Below, in pieces: positions 24,773-36,756 of a stretch of 64,000 bases of DNA. A program made the translations under genes and the position numbers. Positions within the stretch are counted from its first letter, which is position 1, and each line of letters starts with the position of its first letter. Below the pieces are notes generated by a model. It was given only the letters and a program-made list of their open reading frames with translations. It had not been told where the DNA came from and made no database searches. Source of the stretch: Sapria himalayana (taxonomy: Eukaryota; Streptophyta; Magnoliopsida; Malpighiales; Rafflesiaceae); the NCBI GenBank assembly GCA_029783825.1, contig JAREIK010000756.1, positions 127,769-191,768 on the forward strand, written 5' to 3'.

Positions 24773-27700
24773 TAGATATATAGACATATATGTAGACAAT
24801 TAGATAAACAGATTGAGAGACAATAGTTGTCAGATTGATAGACATATTGATAGACATATTGCTAGATAGATTGATAGAAAAATTGCTTGACAAATTGTTA
24901 GATAGATAGATAGACATATTGATATATAGATTGATAGTCATATTGATAGACATATTAATATACATATTAATAGACAGATAGATAGACAGCTAATAGATAA
25001 ATAGATAGAGAGATAGACAGATAGATAGATACATAGATATATAAATAGATAGATAGATCGATAAACAAATAGATAGATTTTTAGACAGATAGATATACTA
25101 AAAAATAGACAAATACACAGACACATAGATAGACAGCCAGACTGATAGATAGTCAGTCAAATAGATAGTCATGCATACATACAATCAAGTAGATATATAG
25201 TAGCCATACAGATAGACAGACTGACAGGTAGATAGACAAATAGGCAGAAAGAAAAATAGACAGTCAAATGGATAGATAGACCGACATATATATAGATAGA
25301 TAGAAAGTTTGATAGATAAATAGATAGATAAACAGATTGATAAATAAAATGATAGACATATAAATAGACAGATAGATAGATAGCTAGATAGATAGACAAA
25401 TATATAGATAGATAGATAAATATATTGATACATAGATAGATAGACAAATCGATACACAGAGAGATTAACATATAGATAAATAAATAGATAAATAAATAGA
25501 TAAATAGATAGAAAGAAATATAGATAGATTGATTAATTAATTTTCATATAGATAAATTAATATAAAGATTGATTGAGAGATTGATAGACAAGTCGATAGA
25601 TAGATTGTTAGATAGATAAATATATAGATTGATAAACAAATTGATAAATAGATTTATAGAAAGATTGATAGAAAGAATGATAGACAACTTTATAGATAGA
25701 TAGATATTTAGACATATAGATTGACATATAGATAGTCATATAAATATATAGATAGATAGATATATAGATTATTAGATAGATAGCTAGATAGATAGAAAGA
25801 TAGACAGACAGACAAATAGATAGATAAATAGAAAGATAGATATATAGAAAGATAGATAGAGAGATAGATAGACAGATAGATAGACTTATAGATAGATATA
25901 TAGATAGACACAAAGATATATAGATAGATTGATTGATTGATAAATAAATAGATAGACAAATAGATAGATAGATATATAGAAAGCGAGAAAGATATATAGA
26001 CAGAGAGATAGACAGATAGATAAAAAGATACATATACAGATAAATTGATTGATTGATAGACAAATTGATTAACTGATAGATAGATAGACAAATAGATAGA
26101 TATACACACAGACATATATATATATATAGACAGTTTGATATATTGATTGATATAAAGATTGATAGGCAAATTATTAAATAGATTGTAGATATAATGATAT
26201 TAGATCGAGAGATTGATAGTTAGTTAGATAGACAGATAGATAAATTGATAGGTTGTGAGATAGATACATAGATAGATATAAAAATAGACAAATAGATTGA
26301 CTGTTAGATAGACAGATACATAAATATATATATAAACAGATTGATTTATAAATAGATTCGAAAGTTAGATTGACAGATAGATTGATTGATTGATTAATAG
26401 ATTAACATATAAATAGATCTGTATAAAGATAAAAAGATAAATAGAAAGATAGACTAATAGATAGACATATAAATAGGGAGATTGATATATTGATTATTAG
26501 ATAGAGTGTTGGATAAAAAGATAAATAGATAGTCAAATAGTTATACAGATAGATAGATAGATAGATAGATAGAAAAATACATAGACATATAGATATACAA
26601 AAAGATAGATATAAAGATAGACAAATAGATAGACACATAGATAGATAGACAGATAGATAGATAGACATATATACCTACATACATACTTACATACATAGAT
26701 ACAGATATATAGATTACAATTAGACAAATAGATAGGTAGTTAGACAATTTGAAAGATATATTAATAGATAGATAAATAGATAGACAGACAGATTGATTTA
26801 TTGATAGACAGATAGATACATAGATATATAGATAAACAAATAGATAGATACATAGATAATAGATTGATAGATAGATTGATAACAAAATTGATATACATAT
26901 TCATAGATAGATTGATAGACAGATTGATTGATAGATATATAAACAAATAGAAAGATAGATATATAGATAGATAGATAAAAATATAGATTAACAGAAAAAT
27001 AGACATATAGATTGATAGATTTTTAGAAAGATAGATTGATATAAAGATTGACAAATAGATAAACAAATAGACAGACAGACAGATAGATAGATACATATTG
27101 ATAGATAGATAGACAAATAGGTAGATGATAAATATACATATAGGTAGATAGATCTGTAGTCAAATAGATTGACAAAAAAGATAGAAATATAGATAGACAT
27201 ATTAATAGATAGGATAGATAGATAGATAGACCAATAGATAGATAGATAATAGGTAGATAGATTGATAGAAAGATAATTAGATAAATAGAAAGATAGGTAG
27301 AGAGATAGTTAGATAGATAGGTAGGCAAATAGATTGATAGATTCATAGATATATAGATAAATAGATAGATAGATGAAAAAGATAGAAAGATTAATAAACA
27401 AATTGATTGATAGTTTGATAGGCATTTTTTTATTGATAGATAAATAGATAGATATTTAGATAGATAGAAAAATAAATAGAGAGTTAGAATGATGGTTAGA
27501 TAGATAGATAGCCAGAAAGATAAATAGATCGATAAATAGATAAATAGATACAAAGAGAAGTATGAAGATAAACATATAGATTGATAGATAAATATTTATA
27601 TAGACAGATAGATTATTTGATTGATAGATAGAATGATATATAGATTGATAAATAGATTGATAAATAGATTGATGAGAGAAAGATAGACACATTGATAAAC

Positions 27701-28040
27701 AGATAGATAAACAGATATAAAAAAATATATTGAGATAGATAGATAAACATATAGATGATAGATATATAGATAGATAAAAAGATTATTAGAAAGATACATA
27801 GAAAGATTATTAGAGAGATGGATGGACATTAATATAATTAGATAGATAGACATGCAGATATATAGATAGATAGATACATAGAAATATAGATAGAAAGATA
27901 AATAAACAAATAGATAGACAAAATCATAGACAAATACATTGACATATAAATAGACAGATAGATACACTGATAGATCAATAGACGAAAACATAGCCATATA
28001 GATAAATATATAAATAGAAAGATAGATATACTAATAGATA

Positions 28041-28060
28041 GATAGATATAGAGGTGTCAA
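28041..28060. repeat. hAT left target duplication and terminal inverted repeat
   Basis: gatagata followed by tagaggtgtcaa, matching the right end exactly in inverted orientation. Confidence 0.9.
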
Positions 28061-28229
28061 ATGGGCAGGGTAGGCTCGGCCCGGCACATTTTTTTAGAGT
28101 ATGGATCATGAGCATATCATGATCATCATCAGCAGCAACATCAAGATCAGTATCATATGGATCATCATCATCTACAATCAACTCCTCGGCTATCATAGTG
28201 GATGCGGCTGTAGTCCATGTCCCAGCTCC

Positions 28230-30004
28230 AGCACGATCATGTGTGCTAAACCTCGAATCCTCCCAATCCTTCAAAGAAGCCAATGCCTCACAATATCTTG
28301 GCATAATCTCGATCTCCTATCAAAAATCATGTTCACTGCAACAGAAAAAGTAGACTCCGTTGCTATGCTCAACACCGGAGGAGTCAGTAGATCTCGTGCC
28401 ATCCTAGATAGCACGTGAAAGGTGGACTCATATGATTTCTACCACTATAATATATCAAGATTCTTAGTATCAAAATGTGATAGGATTGAGCAATAATCGG
28501 TGTCTAAGTACCGAGAAAGCTTGCTCCTATGTGATGGTCTACCCCTACATTTCCCCCTTGCTAGCTGAATGGAAAAATCATCATCTCCGAACAAGGTATC
28601 CAAGTTCGTAATCACAGTCTCACTACCACCACCACCATACCTAGTATCGTATTATGTGAACAAGTCAGTCAACTTCTCATGAATGAACCCTTCAGGTGGC
28701 TCTTCCAGGTTCATGCACGAGGAAATGTAAGTCAGGGTGTTTTCTACCATTTCCACCGTAACCCTAGGGTCCATGCATGCAGCGAGGCAATAAAGAGATG
28801 AAATGGTGGATCAGTACTTCAAGTACTTGGTTTCCATCTTTGCAACCATATGGATAAGTGTCGGGGCAGCTCGATACTTCCTAAACATGCTACTAATGTT
28901 GCATATGCACCAGAGTGCAATGCAAGTCGCGGGCATATAAACCGACGAACTCATGTTCGTCGTGTCATAAAAAATTATCAGAAATTTTATTTATGAAATT
29001 TCTGAAGCCCAGTCAATGTCGTCAATAATAAGTTTGTCACTCTTACTATTGACGTAGTCGGATATCACGTGTCCATATCCAACACATGATTTCAATATCA
29101 GGTACGTGTAATTCTAACGATGTCTCACATCCGATTGAAATTTCTTCTTCTTAAGATTCACAGACAAACAAAGACTACCAAACTCTTGTTGTCTGTGAGG
29201 AGTGCGAATATATTTTAGAGCATTACGTATATTATCCAACACGGGGGAACATACCTTCATACCCGCTTGAACAATCAGGTTAATCACGTGACACATGCAT
29301 CTGACATGATAAATCTTTCCTAATGATGCATCTCTAATATTCCTAACAAACATGTTAATCACTATTCCATTATTAGATGCGTTATCGAATGTGACACTAA
29401 AAATTTTATTTTGAATTTTATATTCCCTAAAGATTTTCATCATACACTAAAAAATAGTCGTACCATCACGAGGATGAAGAATCTCAGAGAATCCAAAAAT
29501 TTTTTTATTCATTGTCTTGTTAGAATCTACATAGTGGCTGGCGAGACATGCATAAAATGATTCATCATGACTTGTCCAGAAATCGGACATCAAGGACACC
29601 ACTCCACTATATGCCATAAATTCATTAATTATTTTTTTTTCTAACTTATACAATTTTAGTATGTCATTCCTAGATGTGGACCTAGGAATCCTACGATAAG
29701 TAGGCTGAAAATAAGTCTACGTGATGCGCACTACTCTTGGATCTTTCAAAAATCTGATCGGAAGACTCATCAATGTGATAAGTCTGGCCATGCCGTCCCT
29801 ACCTAACTCACTGGAGTATAAGAAGGGAGAAAAATTTGAGACTGAACTCGATCCAGTCTCAAAAAATGCAGTGCCAAGTTGGGTTTGCCTTGGATCTAAT
29901 GGACCATGTTTTTTGGTGCATAATTCGGCATGCCTCTTAAGGTTCCCAGTCGTAAACGAACTCTTACATGTTAAAAGTCTCGTACAATATTTGCACTGTG
30001 TCAT
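28230..30004 (-). pseudogene. BED-finger hAT transposase, decayed
   Basis: The frames, read on the minus strand, follow the order of plant hAT transposases of the RICESLEEPER type. First comes an N-terminal BED zinc finger (29,717-30,004) with CKYC, NLKRHAELC. Then a DDE-core start at 29,447-29,653 with SLMSDFWTSHDESFYACLAS. Next the segment 29,114-29,443 with FDNASNN and RCMCHVINLIVQ. Last is the C-terminal dimerisation domain near 28,270-28,470 with LSRMARDLLTPPV and ATESTFSV, then EALASLKDWEDSRF in another frame near 28,255-28,305. Decay signs are a stop after DNASNN-QSDVRHR near 29,115, several frame changes, and two stops in the LDIL-W-KS part of the dimer domain near 28,445 where LDILxWWK is usual. 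It cannot make a working enzyme as it stands. Confidence 0.9.
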
Positions 30005-30267
30005 TTCTTCTTCCTCACCCCTAACTTTTTTTTTGTTTTATTATATTAAAATGAGTCCAAACTATAGAAGTCCTCCTAGTTTTTTGTTTTTTGGGTTGAG
30101 ATGACTTGAGAAACCAAAGTTTCAGCAGCCTTGGACCTCTGTATAATATTTTCATTTTCTAAATTTAAATATGTTTCATTAGTATTTATTATTTTTAGGA
30201 TTTTTGTTAATCGGGACACTTATTTAGAGACTAGAGGATAGATTTAAAATGTATATATTTTAGGTCT

Positions 30268-30300
30268 AGAGAGAGAGACTAGAGAGAGAGAGAGAGAGAA
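30268..30300. repeat. (GA)n microsatellite inside the hAT element
   Basis: Pure GA runs with one interruption, in the 5' flank of the transposase remnant. Confidence 0.8.
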
Positions 30301-30715
30301 AGTAAAAAAATAAACTTAAAATAAATTACCCGGTAAAGTAGTGAGGTCGATCACGTGCACGGTGTACCACTGTCTAGCTCAAAATTCAAAACCCAAGTTG
30401 AGAGTCATGAAAAGCCAAGCCAAATGACAAAATCCTGACTTCCCTAGTCCCGAGAGAGAGGCACAATGATTTTTGAGTGAGAAAATGTGAGATTTGAGAT
30501 AAAATATGTTTATGAAAAACATAAATGTTATAGAGAAGGGGGGTGGAATTTATAGATGATAAAAAATATTTTTTTTAAAAAGTCATTTTTTGATTTTTTT
30601 TTTAATTTTTTAGGGGGGCAGAATCATGACGGCCGTTGATTTTCTGCCCCCTAGCGATTGAAGGCGAGATCTAACGACTACAATTTAAATTTTTTTTATT
30701 ATTTTTTTGCCCGCT

Positions 30716-30730
30716 GGGGGGGGGGGGGGG
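30716..30730. repeat. Homopolymer of 15 G
   Basis: Fifteen consecutive G inside the hAT element just before the GC-rich subterminal region. Long G runs are prone to sequencing length error. Confidence 0.85.
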
Positions 30731-31016
30731 AATTGGGTTGGCTCGGTGGACTACTTGTCTGGTCTGATTGGACCCGAACCGTGGTCTTTTTTATAGGAAG
30801 GGGAATATACCGTGCCGGTGTGTCATTCCACGGGCCACGGAACCATGCTGGGTCAGGAACGACACGAGGCCCGGTTGGCCTCGGTACAGCACGGCACGGG
30901 CCGTGCCTTACCCGGGCACCGCTCGGGCCCGAGCATGTGATTTTTCTGTGCCGGGCCAGCCCAGGCATGACCGAACCATGCCGTGCCTCGTGCCAGGATG
31001 GCATGGCCCGGCCCGG

Positions 31017-31036
31017 TTGACACCTCTAGATAGATA
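31017..31036. repeat. hAT right terminal inverted repeat and target duplication
   Basis: ttgacacctcta followed by gatagata, the mirror of the left end. Confidence 0.9.
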
Positions 31037-31748
31037 GACAGATAGACAAAGAGAGAGAGAGAGAGAGAGAGAGAGACAAATAGATACATAGACAGATAGA
31101 TAGATAGATAGACAAATAGATAGACAGATAAATAATAAATAGATAGATAAATAGATACATAGATAGATAGACAAAAAGTTATATAGATTGATAGACAGAT
31201 AAATAGATTGATGGATAGATTAATAGACAGATTTATTGATAGATTGATATATAATTTGATAGACAGATTAATAGACTGATAGATTGATTTATTGATATAA
31301 AGATTTATAGATAGATTTATAAAGAGATTGATAGATAGATCAATAGATAGATAGATAGATATATATGTGTGTATGTATGTATGTATAGATAGATAGATTG
31401 ATTGATTGATATATTGACAGATAGATTGATTGATTGAAATACATATAGATAAAGATATAAATAGACAGATAGATTAATTGATCGAAAGACAGTTAGATAT
31501 ATAGATAGATATTTAGATAGATATATAGATTGATAGATAGACAGACAAATAGATATATATATATTTTTTATTAAATAGTTAGATAGACCTATAAATAGAG
31601 AGATAGCTAGACAAATAAATATACAGATCAATATACAAATAGATAGACTAATAATTAGATAGACAGATAGATAAATAGATAGAAACAAAGATAGAAAGAT
31701 AAATAGACATACAGATAGATAGATAGATAGATACATAAATAGATAAAT

Positions 31749-31788
<40 letters not shown>

Positions 31789-31816
31789 TACCATTATAGT
31801 TAGATAGATAGATAGA
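31029..31816. repeat. Giant degenerate (GATA)n array, part 2
   Basis: Continues the array directly after the hAT element. It includes (GA)n at about 31,049-31,077, gtat repeats near 31,372 and (TA)n at 31,751-31,780, and ends at the CACTA insertion with the target bases aga at 31,814-31,816. Confidence 0.95.
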
Positions 31817-31834
31817 CAATACAATAAGAATCCA

Positions 31835-32035
31835 ATATAGCTAAAAAAATTTCCTAGTAAATAGGTTTTTTTTGCCGCTAAAGTGGATATAACGATGTAT
31901 TAATGATGGAACTATTCCCAAGCTAAAGTGCTTGTTACTAAAAATTAATATGAAAAATATTTCCTAGCTAAATTAGCAAGGCAAAATATCCCTTGCTAAA
32001 TCAACGAGGGAATAATCCCTAGCTATTTTCATACC
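31835..32035. repeat. CACTA 5' subterminal repeats
   Basis: Irregular repeats of ctagctaaattagcaagg and cccttgctaaatcaacgagg type motifs just inside the left end. They resemble, but do not copy, the subterminal repeats at 16,970-17,760. Confidence 0.65.
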
Positions 32036-32604
32036 AAAATTATTTTCATATTTTTAAATTTTTACATAAAATTTAATTTAATATTTTTAAAATTTTATAT
32101 TAAATTTAATAACAACATAAACAATAAACTATTATTTCTAATTAACAAAAAATAAAATCAGTTAATAAAATATTCTGATATAATATGTTACATATTTAAA
32201 ATAGATACATAACAAAACTTGATTAAATCTTATTCTTCATCAATGTATCTAATGATAGTGCATAATGTATAATCTCTCCGTGAAATTCACATTACTTTCT
32301 CTCCCCCAGCTCCTCAAGATCTACATACTACTTTAGCACCCGAGCATGTCTCTCCATGCCCATCTACATTGATTCTTTTAGTTCTAGTCTGTATTTACTC
32401 TCCACCTCCAACTCCTTCATTTTATCTGCTATGCCCTTTTTTTATCTAGCTGCTCTTTCAACAACACTATTTTTAACCTTGCGATCAGTTGCATGTATGT
32501 ATACTTGTGCATATATGTATGTGCATGTGTGTTTGTGTGTAAACACTCACACATGTACTTTCATGCAAATAAACATACGATCAAAGACATCAAAAGGAAA
32601 TAAT

Positions 32605-33234
32605 CTAGGGCTTAAAAACACACATATAATTCTCCCAAGCATGATCAGAATCTTCTTGTTCTTCATTCTCTGATACTCCATCCAGATATAGTGCATTGTT
32701 CCATCTGCACATGGAGCATAACATAATATATTTATAAACTAATAAAGAACACAACACTATGTCACTGATAAACATATAGACTATCGCATGCAACACCAAT
32801 TGCCATTTGTTAGAAATTTTACACAATGAGATAATCATGAGCTTTTTTAAAATTACCTAATCAATATTTCTTCAAGATTTCCAGTGAACTGTCCATCAAC
32901 ATATTCTTCTATTTTTCCCATCTTCACTTATTAGTCAATGGTTAATTATAAGAAGGTTAGAAAGTGCCAAACAAATGGGAAATGGAAGTTGAAATGACAG
33001 CAGGCTGTGTGGTATTGAATTTTTGCATACCTATAGGTTCATATACAAAATCCATCGAATCAAGGAAATCTGAAAGAAACCAAAGAAAAAAAATGAGAAA
33101 AAAAATGCAATGCACAGGAAAAGAACACAAGGTAGCTCACCTTTGTATTCCATTCCCCACTTTAGTTTTACAATGACCATCTTCCCAATCAAATTGTTAA
33201 GAAAAGACTTGGGATTAATGGAGATTGTTTGCAA
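32605..33234 (-). pseudogene. Sm-F (small nuclear ribonucleoprotein F) gene copy with introns, broken
   Basis: Sm-F is one subunit of the seven-member Sm ring on spliceosomal snRNAs. Four exon-like blocks with plausible splice sites read in order on the minus strand. Exon 1 (33,234-33,141) has [11 protein letters not shown] and [14 protein letters not shown], then donor GTGAGC. Exon 2 (33,069-33,031) follows acceptor TTTCTTTCAG, begins FLDS-D and ends before GTATGC. Exon 3 (32,921-32,857) encodes EEYVDGQFTGNLEEILIR with donor GTAATT. Exon 4 (32,704-32,605) follows acceptor TGTGCAG and encodes WNNALYLDGVSENEEQED plus an unusual tail. The parts match the Sm1 and Sm2 motifs of plant Sm-F (~88 residues). 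Damage: the first codon is TTG where ATG is expected (unless a further upstream exon existed), exon 2 has a one-base shift inside the MNLQ motif, and in the original frame its last codon reads TAG. The conserved Cys of RCNN is Trp. Introns show it was captured as genomic DNA, not retroposed. Confidence 0.88.
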
Positions 33235-33376
33235 CTTTTAGTAATAAAGAAACTAATGAATGGTGCTATCATGCACGTATGCATCAGATATTTTTCTGCA
33301 TTTACTTAAAATTCATAGACATGTATATATGCAATATATATGCATACAACATGAATATAGTATAACTATATGTGTT

Positions 33377-33408
33377 CACACACACACACACACACACCAC
33401 ACACACTA
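33377..33408. repeat. (CA)n microsatellite
   Basis: About 30 bases of CA with one break, upstream of the Sm-F copy. Confidence 0.85.
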
Positions 33409-33960
33409 TTTTCCTATCTTCTCATATTTCTTTATCTTGTCCATATATTACACCTTTCTAGTTCAACTAAACCATTGGTGCATAAAAATGGTCATTACCA
33501 AAATTCGAAATCATTTTTTTTTTCTAATCTACATATCCCAGATTAACTGACATTTATTATTAAATTTTTTGCTTTAAAAAATTGTAAGAAAACTTTTTTT
33601 AGGAAAAATAAATGACCATTTGAAAGAATATTTGATGGTTGTGAGCATGAATAGTTAATCTTACTTTGATACACGAGAAATTAAAAGCTAGTATTAATAT
33701 CATTCACGAAAACATAAAATCTATGAATATCTATTGTACAGAAAAAATTATATCAAACAAGAAAATTTGATTGCTACTTCATACAAATTTTTTTTTAACC
33801 TCTCATTATCATCATCAACGAAATCTTATCTCAACATTATTGTGAACAAACGATACTCTAACCATAAGAACATATGTTCAATCAACAAGAATACCAAGTA
33901 TACTTCACCAAGATGCTTGTCAAATCACCTATCATGATGTTCGAGTAGATGTCTTACCTA

Positions 33961-34250
33961 CACTCCCTTTCCATTATAATAGCCCATCTAGCATCTCTAC
34001 ACAGCTTGAAAACTTCACAACTTCACCTTGATAGGAAGGGTCTATGCCCTATCCAAGCAACCAAATCAAATTAAAAACAAAAAAATAATAAAAAAACAAA
34101 AACTTTCACAACTCAATGATATGCCAAGCCTGTTACGAGCTCACGAAGAAATCAACATCTCACCTTTTGCTTGTATTTGAGGTCGTAGAGCATCTTATCC
34201 AACCCATAAAACTCAAATTCAACAACATCCACCACTATGGGTCACATATG
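33961..34250 (-). pseudogene. Two exon-like fragments of an unidentified gene
   Basis: On the minus strand, 34,250-34,169 reads VVDVVEFEFYGLDKMLYDLK followed by YKQK and a good donor (AAAAG|GTGAGA). After an acceptor-like ttgcttggatag, 34,052-33,961 reads GIDPSYQGEVVKFSSCVEML then DGLL, a stop, WKGSV and a donor (GTAG|GTAAGA). The phases join. Both blocks look like ordinary globular protein and have balanced composition unlike their surroundings. I do not recognise the family. The in-frame stop suggests another captured and decayed gene piece. Confidence 0.5.
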
Positions 34251-34259
34251 ACATTGATG

Positions 34260-35282
34260 TAGTTGGAATCAAGGCCTAAGCCTTGTGAGAAATGGTTTTA
34301 ATAACACATAGTGGGAGTGCGATGGTTTTGATAACATACAATAAGCGTGCGAAGATTTGCATAGCACACGATGTGTGAGTAATCTTGGTAGTTAGTGCAT
34401 AGTGGATGCACTCCTTCTAGGGGTTTATAGCTCTTTCCAACACACCCCCACAAAAGTTTAGCTTTCCCTAGGGTTGCTTTTGATAACATGTAAAATATTA
34501 AATCACCCAACATAAAATAATTATAATACACATGATAAATAACCTCATACAAATAATGCACTTATATAACATGTTATTTTTACTAATGTAACTCATGGGA
34601 TGAATAACCTTTATATCACTCTCGAAGTGTACCTATGTTTTCCAGGCATGCCTCAATGTGTAAGACATGCTAATTCTTTCTCCAAAAAGCTCTCAATAGA
34701 ACAACGTATCAATTGATAAAGTAGAGAACATGACACCCAGCAAAACATAAGCAATATCACAAACATCATGCTCATCAATAAGATAGTTATATATAGTATA
34801 TATCTACATATAATACTGAAGTGTATATGTACATAAACTGAGTATATATGTACATATATACTATAGTATATATACATGTACACTAAGTATATATGGATGT
34901 CTTATAGATATAGAATAGTAGGTATAAATATAGATATAGAATAGTAGGTAAAGTATTATCCCATTTATACTTCAAAAAGAAGGCATAAAACATCACTATC
35001 AACATTAATAAGAAATGTGAATATTATTTAAATTTTCAAAAATATATCTAAAATCACTTAAAGGAAAACCAGGGAAGACAAGCCACGAACTAGGCTTGGC
35101 ACATCAAAGTTCGCACCCTGCCTCCCTCCATCTAGAATTCTCTCTTGGTCCCAAGGCCTATAAGGGGGTTGCACTGCCCCGCCACTCCCCACAGCACCAT
35201 GCTTTCATGCGGCTTTACTAGAACATTTCTTCTCCTCTCCATGTGCTTGCACCAATGATTTTGATTGCTTAGCTTCATTGTG
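34260..35282. other. Non-coding interior of the CACTA element
   Basis: Mixed composition. It includes a tatatgtacat/ctgagtatat motif cluster at 34,780-34,890, related to the repeats at 3,060-3,190 and 4,360-4,505, and a GC-richer patch at 35,080-35,260. No protein recognised. Confidence 0.5.
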
Positions 35283-35445
35283 TTAGTCCATTAACCCTAT
35301 AGTTTCTACTGCCATATGGTTCTTCTCTTGGTTCGAAGCAAGCACCATCACTTCGTTGTATGCGACAACATAACTATAGAATAGTTCATTGTCATACACA
35401 TCCATGGCTGGAAACAATTCAATATGCACTCCATAAAAATAATAC
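35283..35445 (-). pseudogene. Exon-like fragment of an unidentified gene
   Basis: Minus-strand frame reading VHIELFPAMDVYDNELFYSY then VVAYNEVMVLASNQEKNHMA and VETIGLMD before a stop. Composition and residue order look like a real exon, whereas the upstream Tyr-rich part of the open frame (35,446-35,525) is low-complexity and matches a repeat seen at 3,850-3,930. It may belong to the same unknown gene as the fragments at 33,961-34,250, which lie downstream on the same strand. Family not recognised. Confidence 0.4.
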
Positions 35446-35529
35446 ACATTCACAGATATATAGAAATAGTAATAATAGACATGAACAAACACGAATCTGA
35501 GTTGATAGTCATACAACTTCAACAAATAT

Positions 35530-36755
35530 ATAAAGGATGGCCAATGATGATGGTTAGAGAGAGAGAGAGAAAGTACAAATAAAATATTTCAAAAATAATG
35601 AAGATAATAATAGCTTAGCCTCCTTTTGATCCAGTAGAGATCAATAAAGATGGAACCTATCTATAGGAAGGATCATGTTTAATACGGTGTGAAAAATTGT
35701 AATCAAAAGATAGTTTGATAGAAACCTTACATGCACCTCAATTAATACCTAATCAATACAAAGGATGAGAACTTATTAATTTAGCAAAAATTATAGATAT
35801 ACCATCACTTATATACTGGTGATTAATGATTTTAGTATTTGTAATGATTTACCATGAATATCCAGATTAATACTGTGTACATGAGGAGGATCTTCGGTCA
35901 TTTATATAATTATGGTAATAACTTCACTTTACACGATATCATACAAACACAAATATCTATTATATAATTCCAATGGAAAATGCAATATAGGGTAACAGTT
36001 AAGGTAGAAGAAGAATTTTGAAATAACAAATAGCAAAATCAAAACACACTCTTAGTAGTTGCAATGGTCTTGTGGATAGTCACAATAAAAATGTCCTATG
36101 TTATTTAATTTTAATTGGAGACTATAAATTAAAATGATAAAATAATATTGTTGTTGTATTCCAATGCTTTATAATATTATTTAAATAAAAATATGATAAT
36201 ATTTTAACAACTCTCATTTATTAGTAATAATGTTTGATAATACTCAAAATTAAATTAGAATAACAAAAACAAAGTTTTTTTGATGCATTCTAAAGATATA
36301 CAAGATGTATTCCATATATATTGATGATTTATATTTAATTTCATTTATTAAAAATTTCTTTTAAATGTAACAAATTTTTTAATATGAATAAATGGTTTAA
36401 ATTAAAATTCAATGAAGTTTAATGATGCTTGATATGTTTGTTAATATTCATGTCTCAGTTTCTTTTTTCAATGAATTTAAATGAGCTTGGATATTAATCG
36501 ATATGTTTTAACAGTATTCCACATGTGTTCAATAAAATATATATATCTACACACAAAAACCAATATATATATATATATATATAAAATAAAAATCAATTAA
36601 ATTTGTATATATATATTTACACATCAAAAACTAAAAGCTTGATACACTGATTCTTGCGATATATGTGAGCCTCCTTGGAGGTTTCAAGTTAATCTCCACA
36701 TGCTATTAAAAAATTGGCTGGATAAGAAAGCACGCCTCATTTAACTATATTTAAA
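35530..36755. other. AT-rich interior of the CACTA element, no genes
   Basis: No recognisable coding frame. It contains a short (GA)n near 35,555 and (TA)n near 36,560. Confidence 0.5.
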
Positions 36756-36756
36756 T

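Larger units (their letters stand above)
17811..28048. repeat. Giant degenerate (GATA)n array, part 1
   Basis: More than 10 kb in which nearly every position belongs to gata or a one-base variant (gaca, aata, gatt, tata). Short AT or CA runs interrupt it, for example (TA)n near 18,286 and 22,425 and CA near 21,357, 21,679, 22,049 and 24,760. Longer internal duplications are visible and listed separately. The minus strand has many long overlapping frames of Tyr-Leu-Ser-Ile. These arise because a 4-base unit without stops on that strand reads as a 4-residue repeat in all frames; they are not genes. Confidence 0.97.
28049..31028 (-). mobile_element. hAT DNA transposon nested in the GATA array
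   Basis: The terminal inverted repeats are tagaggtgtcaa at 28,049-28,060 and its exact complement ttgacacctcta at 31,017-31,028. They are flanked by the 8 bp duplication gatagata at 28,041-28,048 and 31,029-31,036. Eight-base duplications are the rule for hAT elements, although here the target is itself a GATA repeat, so the match would be easy by chance. Inside the ends lie GC-rich subterminal regions full of cggcccgg, ggccg and gggcc motifs (28,075-28,085 and 30,820-31,015). The transposase remnant reads from right to left. At 2,980 bp the element is about the right length for a complete hAT, but its gene is broken. Confidence 0.92.

Noticed and set aside
17787..28000. Dozens of minus-strand open frames of 60-213 residues rich in Tyr-Leu-Ser-Ile.
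   Set aside because: They are direct readings of the degenerate (TATC)n strand, open in all three frames at once, with no initiation context, conserved domain or variation pattern of a protein.
28101..28418. A 105-residue plus-strand frame.
   Set aside because: It is antisense to the hAT dimerisation domain, which has clear family motifs on the minus strand.
30658..31174. Overlapping frames of 78-120 residues on both strands, rich in Arg, Gly and Pro.
   Set aside because: They fall in the GC-rich subterminal region of the hAT element and run across its right end into the GATA array.
32356..32673. A 105-residue plus-strand frame with a hydrophobic start.
   Set aside because: It overlaps the Sm-F last exon antisense and contains low-complexity Cys/Thr sequence from a short TG/CA tract.
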